Origin: Nitrososphaerota archaeon
GTDB taxonomy: Archaea; Thermoproteota; Nitrososphaeria; Nitrososphaerales; UBA183
Assembly (NCBI GenBank): GCA_029785625.1
Contig: JAFLZI010000001.1
Coordinates: 62,001 to 126,000, forward strand
Length of the DNA stretch: 64,000 nucleotides
Direction: 5' to 3'
Below the pieces are notes generated by a model. The model made no database searches and had not been told where the DNA came from. It saw only the letters and a program-made list of their open reading frames with translations. The translations under genes were made by a program, and so were the position numbers. Below, piece after piece: positions 18,951-26,741 of this stretch; within the stretch, counting starts at the first letter, position 1; the number at the start of each line of letters is the position of its first letter.

Positions 18951-19156
18951 TACCTTTTCGGGTCAAGTCCGAGGTATTCCGGGTCGGAAGAGGAGGATGA
19001 CAACCTAAATCGCCATCGAGATTCCATCAATGTCATTGGCGCAAGGTTACCGCAATTAGGACGAACTGGCAGACCTACGAGGCGGAGTGGCGGGAGAGCA
19101 AGCTCTGCAAGGAGGCAGCAAGGATGTGCGAGTATGCGAAGAACCGGCCGCCCGGC

Positions 19157-20053
19157 CTAGTCCTCGGAGTAAACTCCAACGTTGTTTGACTTCGGGAGTA
19201 GGGAGTAAAGCCTCTGCCTCTTCTCGTCGAAGGTCAGGGTGTGAGCCCCTTCCTCGGTGGGGATTTTCCCGACGTGTACCAGCTTGGACGTGTCAATCAC
19301 GTCTATGACTCCGGGCTCCCCCGTCGCGCAGTACAGGCGTCCCTTTTGCAGGTTCATCCAGACTACGTCCGGGGGCCCTGACAGAGTAATGCGTGCCACC
19401 TCGCGCTCCTGATTGAGATCGAGTACCACCATGTTCCTGTCGTCGCAGGCCACGTAGACACGCCCTGACCCGTCTACCGTCCCCAGACCGTGAGGTCCGG
19501 CTGCTGACACCCTGACGAAACGCTCCTCTTTCATCGTCTCCGGGGAGATTATCGAGACCCCGGCTGGGTCACGGACGTTGACGAGGAAGACGTTAAGCTC
19601 CTTGTCGTAGAGGCACCAGCGCGGCCTCCCCTTGAGGACGGCTGAGGAGAGCACCGTCCCTGAGGCGGGGTCTATGAGCCTCGTATGGTTGTCCTTCACG
19701 TCGGCGACAAGTAGATGCTTCCGCCGGGAGTCCCAAGCGAGCCCGTTCGGGGTCGACCCTGCGGGGATCTCTTTGATCGCCTTGTCATGCGCCACATCGA
19801 TCGCAAGGATTTTCCCGGCGCCTCTGGCAGCAACAAAGACGGTCCCTTCGTCCTGGGCGCAGAGCACGCCGCTCGCCTCCCTACACCCCCCGACGGTGGT
19901 AGCATAGACCATAGACTCTCCGTCGACGACTTCCACTGAACCTTCGGCGGTATTGGCGATGTAGATCTTGCCGCTCTGGATGTGGACGTCAGCGTGGTCG
20001 TACTCCCCGTCAGCACGGGACGGGAGCCTGATGTGGCCGACCAGACGAGGCAT
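19157..20053 (-). CDS. YncE-like beta-propeller protein
   Basis: 298 residues of repeated blades of the YVTN/cytochrome-D1-like type: repeats such as KIYIANTAEGSVEVVD, TVFVAARGAGKILAID, HLLVADVKDNHTRLID and RVYVACDDRNMVVLD recur about every 42 residues, giving roughly seven blades. No signal peptide is seen, so it is probably cytoplasmic. The role is unknown; such propellers bind ligands or partners. It lies 23 nt downstream of the ChrB-like gene on the same strand and is probably co-transcribed. Confidence 0.8.
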   Translation of the reverse strand: MPRLVGHIRLPSRADGEYDHADVHIQSGKIYIANTAEGSVEVVDGESMVYATTVGGCREASGVLCAQDEGTVFVAARGAGKILAIDVAHDKAIKEIPAGSTPNGLAWDSRRKHLLVADVKDNHTRLIDPASGTVLSSAVLKGRPRWCLYDKELNVFLVNVRDPAGVSIISPETMKEERFVRVSAAGPHGLGTVDGSGRVYVACDDRNMVVLDLNQEREVARITLSGPPDVVWMNLQKGRLYCATGEPGVIDVIDTSKLVHVGKIPTEEGAHTLTFDEKRQRLYSLLPKSNNVGVYSED

Positions 20054-20076
20054 GCCGCCGCTAGAGCCGCCCCGGT

Positions 20077-20541
20077 CTAGACGGCGTGCTCCAGCTTCGT
20101 CCCTTCCTTCAGCCTCTGCTGGCAGTAGCCGTACATGGCGTCATAGAAGGGGAACTGTAGCTTCATGTTTTCAAAGTCGTCCTTGGCGATTGCCCTGAAT
20201 CCCAAGGCAGCCGCTTCCAGCCCCGCCGACTCGTGCGGGCGGTCCGGGACCCTGGCGTCCGCGCCCCTGACGATTTTCGCGAGCTCTAGGAGGGCGGGGT
20301 CCTTGAGGCCGTACTTCCTGATGACGGCGTCGAAGCTGACCCGCTCTTCCCCGTTTTCCTCGTAGTGCATCAGCTCTGCGCCAGGGGTGTCGAACGGCGT
20401 TGCGTTCTTGCTCTTCGCTACCTCCAACACCTTCTCCTTGGGGACGAACAGGAACTCGGCCTGGGGGTCAACGAACCTCTTGATGACCCAGGGGCATGCG
20501 ATCCTGTCCACTTTCGCCTTCTCTCTCGTTATCCACTTCAT
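20077..20541 (-). CDS. ChrB-type chromate-resistance domain protein
   Basis: 154 residues matching the ChrB C-terminal domain: WITREKAKVDRIACPWVIKRF, DPQAEFLFVPKEKV, then TPFDTPGAELMHYEE. ChrB proteins accompany chromate transporters and act as regulators or in redox handling; no chrA is visible nearby. It appears to lead an operon with the beta-propeller gene and is divergent from a PadR regulator, which probably controls both. Confidence 0.82.
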   Translation of the reverse strand: MKWITREKAKVDRIACPWVIKRFVDPQAEFLFVPKEKVLEVAKSKNATPFDTPGAELMHYEENGEERVSFDAVIRKYGLKDPALLELAKIVRGADARVPDRPHESAGLEAAALGFRAIAKDDFENMKLQFPFYDAMYGYCQQRLKEGTKLEHAV

Positions 20542-20572
20542 AGTAGTTCTACTACGTAGGTAGATAATCTAC
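20541..20572. promoter_or_regulatory. Two palindromes between chrB-like and padR genes (candidate operators)
   Basis: TAGTAG-TT-CTACTA occupies 20541-20554, touching the minus-strand start codon. GTAGAT-A-ATCTAC occupies 20560-20572, next to the TATA element. Both share the GTAG/CTAC half-site. A dimeric winged-helix regulator such as the adjacent PadR protein could bind here and control both directions. Confidence 0.55.
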
Positions 20573-20580
20573 TTATATAA
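20573..20580. promoter_or_regulatory. Symmetric TATA element between chrB-like and padR genes
   Basis: TTATATAA is self-complementary. Its centre lies 31.5 nt before the padR ATG at 20608 and 35.5 nt before the divergent ATG at 20541, compatible with short or absent leaders both ways. Confidence 0.6.
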
Positions 20581-20607
20581 AGGTTCGAGGGAGCATCGAA
20601 GTCAGGT

Positions 20608-21168
20608 ATGTCAGGAGTATCGCCAAGAGGAATGAAGGTAGGGGCCGTGTCGTTGTGGCTGCTTCTACTCCTAGCTGAGAGGCCTATGTACGGATATGAG
20701 ATAATCAGGGAATTGGAGCAACGCTTCTCGGGCTTCTGGAAGCCCAAGACGGGGACTATCTATCCCGCCTTGGAGAAGCTCGAAGGGAACAAGCTTGTCA
20801 CGAGTAGGATAGAGTTCATGGAGGAGGTCCCCGACAGGAAGCACTACGCCTTAACTGACAAGGGAAGGGACGAGCTCACTCAGTCGATGACTTATTGGAC
20901 AAGAATGACAGAGGTGCTGGAGAACTACCGTGAAGTGCACGAGTCGATAGATAGGCATAAAGTGCAAGTCAGCAAGGACGAATTGGCAACAGTACTAACA
21001 AAGCTAGGCGCCTCTTTGCACGAAGGCGTTCTCGAGGTGTCTGAACTGTTTCCGGGGAAGACTCCTTTGAAGATCAGACCTACCGAGCCCGTGACCTTCA
21101 AGTTCCTTTACGCCAAAGAAAACCACAAACTAGAGATTCACATGGAAATTGAATGGTTCCCAAGATAG
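20608..21168 (+). CDS. PadR-family transcriptional regulator
   Basis: 186 residues. The N-terminal winged helix has the classic RPMYGYEIIRELEQRF, KTGTIYPALEKLEGNKLV and RKHYALTDKGRDEL; the C-terminal half is helical for dimerisation, followed by an extra segment (LKIRPTEPVTFKFLYAKENHKLEIHMEIEW) that could bind a ligand. PadR proteins usually repress neighbouring detoxification genes. It faces the ChrB-like/propeller operon across two palindromes, its likely targets. Codon use is a little more A/T-rich than the core genes, fitting an acquired region. Confidence 0.9.
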   Translation: MSGVSPRGMKVGAVSLWLLLLLAERPMYGYEIIRELEQRFSGFWKPKTGTIYPALEKLEGNKLVTSRIEFMEEVPDRKHYALTDKGRDELTQSMTYWTRMTEVLENYREVHESIDRHKVQVSKDELATVLTKLGASLHEGVLEVSELFPGKTPLKIRPTEPVTFKFLYAKENHKLEIHMEIEWFPR

Positions 21169-21427
21169 AAGGAATTTCAGTCCACATATGTTCCCGGAAA
21201 TCCCGGCGACCGCCCGCGTCAGGTCATCACGCTACATGCGCACGGAGTTGAATAGCAGAGGCGCGACAAAGAAGGGAAGTGATAGGGTTGGGGTATGCGC
21301 CAGCGGGGACATTGACAGGCAGGTGCCCGACGTTTACGTAAGTGCTTAGTCCCTATCCCAAAAATTGAACTTGATAGCCAAGCCCACTGATTTTATACAA
21401 AAGGAATGGATGCTAGCCGTCAGTCCC

Positions 21428-22150
21428 ATGATCGATTACAATAGGATGGCATCCGAATATGCGAAAAATCGAGAGATTCATCCAAGAGTCTTCGAGTCTC
21501 TCACATCTCCGACGGGAAGATTGGGGGTTCTTCCAGCGTTCTTGAGGTTGGCTGCGGCACTGCGAATTACATAGGCCGACTCCACCAGCTGACCCACTGC
21601 CGGTCATACGGGATTGAACCCCTCACAGCGAATACCATCCATTGCGGAAGAGAAATTTCCGTCGTTGGGCCTTTGGATAGGGAAGGCCGAGAAGCTTGGC
21701 TTCGAACCGGACTTGTTTGACCTGGTCTTCTCGGTGGACGTGATCCATCACATCACTGACAAGTTGTCACACTTCCGAGAAGCTTACCGGGCACTGAAGC
21801 CAGGTGGAAGGGTTTGCACGGTGACCGATTCTGAATGGATAATTCGTAACCGTCAGCCGTTGTCTGTTTACTTCCCAGAGACAGTTGCGGCGGAGCTGAC
21901 GAGGTACCCATCGATCAGCCAGATAACAGGCCTGATGTAAGATGGTGGGTTTCACGAAATCAAGGATAAGATGGTCGAGTTTCCGTACGAGCTAACTGAC
22001 GCGTCGGCTTACCGGAGCAAAGTGTTCTCCTCGCTTCAGCTGATCTCTGAGCAAGATTTCCAGAGAGGTTTGAAGCGGATGGAGGAACAGCTAGCCAAGG
22101 GGCCTATCTCTTGCATGTCGCGCTATTCCATTGTTTGGGGAAGCAAGTAA
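21428..22150 (+). pseudogene. SAM-dependent methyltransferase, disrupted
   Basis: Pieces of one class I methyltransferase appear in sequence across frames. MIDYNRMASEYAKNREIHPRVF starts in one frame, SSVLEVGCGTANYIGRL (motif I) follows in a second, and FDLVFSVDVIHHITDKLSHFREAYRALKPGG returns to the first. After ITGLM an in-frame TAA at 21938 interrupts DGGFHEIKDKMVEFPYEL, which runs to 22150. Two frameshifts and a nonsense codon make it a decaying gene. Its substrate is unknown. Confidence 0.8.
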
Positions 22151-22716
22151 TGCGATTTTGGGATAGGCTCTTAGGCCCGCATCTGCAGGCCCGAGTCCAG
22201 GCCGGGGCATCCCTAGGCTCTATTTGGTAAAAGAAGTCCAACATGAGGCATCCATGGCGAGTGCAGGAAGATGGACGCCCACATTCCCCATCGCAGTACG
22301 CTTGTCGCGCCGGTCTCCGCCGCATCTTGGTCTAAGAAGTCAGTTCCGCCGAGTAATCGTCGGTGTAACCTTTGACGGCCTGTGTCTGGGATCTGTTGGT
22401 GGGACCGCTTGACACCCGAGCACGAGGTTGAGTGATTCATGAGAATCGGACCAATTCCAGGCGTATATTGGGTTCGTTGCGCTTCCGTCGGGAAATGGCT
22501 AGTCCAAGCGTGAAGTAGAGCAGCCTCCAGCGCCGGAGAAGTTTGAAGAAGATCTATACGTCCACGTCCCTGCGCTTCGACGGCTGTTTCGAAGGGCCAA
22601 GTCACAATCTGTCTTGGCACAACCTAGTCCAAGACCGTTCGCCGCTTGGTCCCGCGCCTTGGACGGGAACCAGCTTGATAAGGCGCGCCAAACGGTCCGA
22701 CCGCAGGCGCTTTTCT
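22151..22716. other. Non-coding stretch with a partial tRNA-Glu 3'-end copy
   Basis: No convincing gene. At 22191-22213 the sequence matches 18932-18954 (T-loop to just past tRNA-Glu) at 19 of 23 positions, with an unbroken GGCCGGGGCAT. An open plus-strand frame of about 85 codons with no clear start runs from about 22518 to 22772 and may be a remnant. The region looks like eroded accessory DNA. Confidence 0.5.
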
Positions 22717-23490
22717 ATGGCCGTGATTACCACCGCCTGCCAGTCGTGCGGCTGCACAGGGAACTCCTGTGAGAGCTGTACCGTTTCGGACCAGTGCGCC
22801 AACTGCGCCGGCTGCTGCTGCCCTGCGGGCCACAGAGAATGGAGAATGGGGAGGCTCCGCCGGGCGCTCTCAATAGAGCTCATCAGCTCGGCCTGGATGG
22901 CGGTCGAAATCGCCGGCTCGATAGGCATAGGGATCCTTTCACGGAGCCCCGCCCTGCTTGCGTTCGGGGGGGACAGCGTGGTCGAGCTCTTCTCCGCGTT
23001 CGTGGTGCTCAACCACCTCAGAGGGGACGTGGCGGGCTCGGCCGGGTTGGGAAGGAGGACAGCCCTGGCGACGACTCTGATGCTCTTCTGCCTGGCCCCT
23101 GCAATCGGATTAGGTACAGCCTACTCATACGCGTCTGGTCTCAGGCCAGAAGGCTCGTTGCTGGGTGTGGCCATAGCCGCGGGGGCGGTCTTGGTCATGC
23201 CGTACTTCTGGCTGGAGAAAAGAAGGATAGGGAAGGAGACGAGGTGCCTCCCGCTCTCGGTCGACGCTATCGAGTCAGCGACGTGCTTCTTCATGTCCCT
23301 GGCGCTCCTGGCGGGCCTCCTGGCGGAATACCTGTTCGGGTTATGGTGGGCTGACTACCTGGCCACAGCTGTGATCTTAGTCTTTGTGGGGAAGGAGGCT
23401 TTGGAGTCGTACATGGAAGTGCGAGAGGGCTCCGTGCGTGCTCAGAGCATCGGTCTGGCCGCTGCGCGGGGACCAGTCAAGCAGGGCTGA
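22717..23490 (+). CDS. Cation-efflux-like membrane protein with a cysteine-rich N-terminus
   Basis: About 257 residues from the ATG at 22717. The first 35 residues hold ten cysteines (CQSCGC, CESC, CANCAGCCC), a metal-binding tail. Six membrane segments follow, with LLAFGGDSVVELFSAFVV in the second and LSVDAIESATCFF in the fifth, resembling the paired metal sites of cation diffusion facilitators. It probably exports or senses a thiophilic metal. The usual C-terminal cytoplasmic CDF domain is absent. An upstream in-frame start at 22543 would add an unrelated basic stretch and is not favoured. Confidence 0.75.
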   Translation: MAVITTACQSCGCTGNSCESCTVSDQCANCAGCCCPAGHREWRMGRLRRALSIELISSAWMAVEIAGSIGIGILSRSPALLAFGGDSVVELFSAFVVLNHLRGDVAGSAGLGRRTALATTLMLFCLAPAIGLGTAYSYASGLRPEGSLLGVAIAAGAVLVMPYFWLEKRRIGKETRCLPLSVDAIESATCFFMSLALLAGLLAEYLFGLWWADYLATAVILVFVGKEALESYMEVREGSVRAQSIGLAAARGPVKQG

Positions 23491-24071
23491 CCGTCCGTCG
23501 CATCAGAACGATGTCCCTGCCGAGGTGGGCCACAAGTTCGAAACCTTCGCTCTTGAACATCGGCACCGTCCCACGATGCAGCGCCACTCCTCCTTGTCGC
23601 AGTATGGGATGTGCCTCCACCTCTCCTCCTCCGCTCTTCCGGATCGAGTCGACCGCGGCGTGCAGCCCCGTTCTCGCCGCCCCCTGTCGGCGATGCCTCT
23701 TGTCGACGCAGAAGCAGGTGGTCCTCCACGATGTGCCGCCGCTGCGAGGGGCCTTGCTGTATCCCGGGCTACGGTCGACCCGGGGGAGCTCATCGCTGCG
23801 GCCGTACTGGCACCATCCCATCGCTTCGCCGTCCGCATAGACGATGACTCCGTGGGACTCCCCGCTTTCCACGAGGCGTTTCTTGTCCTGGAAGTTCTTT
23901 TCGTTCCTGCGCTTCGCGCTCCAGAGCTGCTCTTCCCGCGGTCGCGGCCCACGGCGGTGGAACCACATGCACTGGCAGCTGCTCCACTCGCCGGGCTTCC
24001 GGAAGAGCCCAAGTCCCCCATGTCTTCGGCGACAGCTCGTCGGTGGAGCAGCTCGGTCCCCCAGAGGGCAT
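23477..24071 (-). pseudogene. GNAT-family acetyltransferase with a probable 1-nt frameshift
   Basis: The main frame gives a GNAT protein: GEWSSCQCMWFHRR, then LVESGESHGVIVYADGEAMGWCQYG and CFCVDKRHRRQGAARTGLHAAVDSIRK (acetyl-CoA loop, here RHRRQGAA). The expected N-terminus (DELSPKTWG) lies in another minus frame and joins at a run of five G (C on the plus strand, 24015-24019). Losing one G would restore a continuous protein of about 195 residues. It may be a true lesion or a base-calling error. The 3' end overlaps the transporter end by 14 nt. Confidence 0.55.
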
Positions 24072-24238
24072 CGGATTTCATGCCGGTTGTGTCTATCCAA
24101 GCATTGGCTGCGGCCGGGCCGACCGACGTGAGGGGAGCCATCGCCTCACAGGGTGCCCGGCAGGGCCTTCGCCCCGTCGCCGAGGCGACGTACGCCCTAG
24201 GTTCAAATCGCCCCGAATTTGGGCGAGCCTGAGGCGGC

Positions 24239-26086
24239 ATGAGCGAGTCTGGAGTGGACGACACCTTCGAGTCGATCGTCCCGGAAGAGGCGGAAGAGGG
24301 AGGCCAGCTGCCGCGGCCCAAGGCCGCGCCCGACCTGCCAATCTACCCCATCCTAGACTCCATCGACTTCTCGGACCACTTTGTGCTCCTCGGAGACGTG
24401 GGGACGGGGAAGAGCACCGTGGTCCCAATACACGAGTTCGAGAAGTCGGGGAGAGAACGTCAGATCATCATCAGGGAGCCTTCGAGGGCCTCGTGCAACG
24501 CGCTCTACTACTCCCTCGAAGCGCTGCACCCGGAGGTCAAGGAGCATCTGGCGATCATAACCAAGGACACCAAGGTCAACGTCGAGGGTCAGGTCAAGAT
24601 CGTGACCGACGGCGTACTCATCAGAATGCTCGCAGACCGGTCCGTCACAGGCTCCTCGATCTACTTTGACGAGAGCCACCAGATGACCTCCCAGCTTGAG
24701 CTTTGCATGTCCCTGGCGAAGAAAGGCAAACAGGAAGCGAAGAACCTGTTCAGGGTGATGAGTGCCACCATCGACCCGGGAGAGTTCCTCCGTTTTCTGG
24801 GTATCATGAAACTACACTCGGTCAGCGGCAGGAGGTACCCGGTGCGCGTTGAGGTAGAGCTCGTCCGCAACCTGGACGCCATGTTCGACACCCTGTCGAG
24901 GTATCTGTACGCGCAGCCCAAAGGCGAGTCCTGGCTGGTCTTCCTGCCCACGAGGCGGCTAGTCGAGAAGTACGCGGGGATCTACGGCGGGGTGTACATC
25001 CACGGGGGGCTGGAGGGGTCGGAGGTGAACAAAATCCAGCGTAGGGCAGAGCAGGACAGGAACCTGAGGATCTTCGCCACCAACGTCATCGCCTCGTCCG
25101 TGAACATCTACGTGGACAACGCGCTGATATTCAACGACGTCATCAGCAGCAAGGACAACCTCGGGCAGAAGACGCTCAAGTACGGCAAGCTGGACAACAA
25201 CTCCCTCCTGCAGATGATGGGGAGGGTCGGACGGTTCAAGCCTGGGCGGGCAGTCATTCTCACCAGCACGCCTGTCCCCAAGAAAATCGACCCGGCCCCC
25301 GTCCACAAGGACCTGGAGACAGAAACCCCATTCGACCTTGTCCTCCTGATGGCCAAGTACGGCCTCGACCTCTCAAGTCTAGAGTTCATGTCGAGAGTGA
25401 ACCACAAAGAGGTAGGCTTCGCCGAAGGCTGGTTGAGGGACATCGGCGCCATAACGCTCAGCCCGCGCGGCATCACCAGGAAGGGCCTGCTGATGAGCGA
25501 AATCCCCTACGACCCAGACTTCGCGCACATGATCTCAGACGCGCTCCTTTCGGACGACTACGACATGGCGGGGTTCTTTCTGGCCTGCGGAGCCTTCGGG
25601 GATTCGCTCAACCACGCCTACAAGGTCGACTTCGAGCGCCCTGCCCGGCAGTTCCTCTACAGGATGGACAGGTCCAACGAGCTCAACGTCAAGGCGCATC
25701 TCCTGAAGGGGTACTCGGAAGACACAGACGGCTCGTTCAAAGCAAAGCTGACGGCCAACGGCATATTCTCCCGGTTTGTCGAAGAGGCTTGGAAGAACTA
25801 CGGCGCGGCGAGGGACTCGCTGAACGACCTTCTGCTATCTTCAAAGGGAGGCCCTCTCCCACTGGAGGTGACTGTCGACTCAGAACCTGACCATCTCGAG
25901 TCGTACCTGACGAATTCCCTCTCCTTCGAAAGATACGATTTCCGCGAGAAGAAAGACTACGACCTGAGAGGCGTGCTAATCGAAGACCGGTTCTATGCGA
26001 GGAGCGTGACAGTCAACTTCCGGAAGATACTGTTCGACGTAGTCGCTCTGGGCCGTCATCGGCGCCGCCACAACAGACTCCGGTGA
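24239..26086 (+). CDS. DEAH-type (DESH) ATP-dependent helicase
   Basis: 615 residues with superfamily 2 motifs in order: Walker A GDVGTGKST (K58), DESH (144-147), SAT (175-177), a helicase C region with LVFLPTRRL, and QMMGRVGR (324-331). A helical C-terminal half resembles the ratchet region of DEAH/Ski2-like RNA helicases. Motif VI has Met where QRxGRxGR normally has its first Arg. It probably remodels RNA or ribonucleoprotein. The first 30 residues are acidic and disordered. No operon partner is seen. Confidence 0.82.
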   Translation: MSESGVDDTFESIVPEEAEEGGQLPRPKAAPDLPIYPILDSIDFSDHFVLLGDVGTGKSTVVPIHEFEKSGRERQIIIREPSRASCNALYYSLEALHPEVKEHLAIITKDTKVNVEGQVKIVTDGVLIRMLADRSVTGSSIYFDESHQMTSQLELCMSLAKKGKQEAKNLFRVMSATIDPGEFLRFLGIMKLHSVSGRRYPVRVEVELVRNLDAMFDTLSRYLYAQPKGESWLVFLPTRRLVEKYAGIYGGVYIHGGLEGSEVNKIQRRAEQDRNLRIFATNVIASSVNIYVDNALIFNDVISSKDNLGQKTLKYGKLDNNSLLQMMGRVGRFKPGRAVILTSTPVPKKIDPAPVHKDLETETPFDLVLLMAKYGLDLSSLEFMSRVNHKEVGFAEGWLRDIGAITLSPRGITRKGLLMSEIPYDPDFAHMISDALLSDDYDMAGFFLACGAFGDSLNHAYKVDFERPARQFLYRMDRSNELNVKAHLLKGYSEDTDGSFKAKLTANGIFSRFVEEAWKNYGAARDSLNDLLLSSKGGPLPLEVTVDSEPDHLESYLTNSLSFERYDFREKKDYDLRGVLIEDRFYARSVTVNFRKILFDVVALGRHRRRHNRLR

Positions 26087-26637
26087 GCCGATCACGCGTC
26101 AAAGCAGCGCCCGGTGGAAAGCGGCTCACGACGGGCCAACCTAGGGCCGGGTCACTTATGCGCCACTGCCTGTGAATTGCGGACTTTTTGCGATTTCTGA
26201 CTCTTGTCAGCCCAGCCGCCTTGTGTTATCTATCTTTGCCGGACGCGGCAGGCGTTTCTTACAGCCCGCAGGACCAATCCGGTTGCCTCCTGAATATGGT
26301 CTCGGGTTAATGTTGGCGGTTCCTAGCACTTCAGACGAACGAGTAAGACGTTCGGTTCTGACGCTGTGGTGTTCACCTCTGTCGAGGAGCCTTGGCCTTG
26401 TGGACCTCTCCTTGGGCTTTGGGAGGGAGAGGAGGCTGATGAACATCCGCGACTCGTCGTGCGTCCAGTTTAGCTTCATAAGGCTCTGAACGCCAAGAAC
26501 CAGCGCTCACCCCGAAATACTGTTGACTGCCGTGTTGGTGCTTTGCGACAGAAATCAGATTTTTCGCCCGACCACACACTTCCTTCTTAATTCTCAAAGA
26601 CATCTCGGTTGGCACAGCTCACGGGCATGCAACTGAA

Positions 26638-26657
26638 TTTCGATAGCTTTATCGAAA
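26638..26657. promoter_or_regulatory. Perfect 8-bp inverted repeat upstream of the permease (candidate operator)
   Basis: TTTCGATA, four spacer bases, then TATCGAAA. The arms match at all eight positions. It ends 63 nt before the TATA box of the amino-acid permease, a usual place for an activator or repressor dimer. Confidence 0.5.
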
Positions 26658-26720
26658 GATTCGCTGTCTGTTATGATGCAGAAGCGCGAATTTTGTCGCA
26701 AAGCCTCGTGTTGGCGTGCG

Positions 26721-26728
26721 TTTATATA
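26721..26728 (+). promoter_or_regulatory. TATA box of the amino-acid permease
   Basis: TTTATATA in a GC-rich background. Transcription would start near 26750, so the first usable start may be the GTG at 26763 rather than ATG 26742 or 26673. Confidence 0.55.
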
Positions 26729-26741
26729 TCATGGGAAAGAA

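Larger units (their letters stand above)
26087..26741. other. Long intergenic region upstream of the permease
   Basis: About 650 nt with no gene I can support; open frames on both strands lack recognisable motifs. It is less GC-rich than the neighbours and holds a perfect palindrome at 26638-26657 and the permease TATA box at 26721-26728. It could contain an unrecognised RNA or decayed gene. Confidence 0.45.

Noticed and set aside
19001..19189. Plus-strand frame after tRNA-Glu ending in PPGLVLGVNSNVV
   Set aside because: Part of it looks protein-like (Trp, Glu, Cys-rich helix), but it has no start codon and overlaps the beta-propeller gene end. At most a remnant.
22543..22716. N-terminal extension of the Cys-rich transporter
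   Set aside because: The extra 58 residues are unlike any transporter N-terminus; the ATG at 22717 begins directly with the Cys-rich segment.
26172..26615. Open frames on both strands upstream of the permease
   Set aside because: No recognisable motif, uneven codon use, and no promoter or start support. Treated as non-coding.
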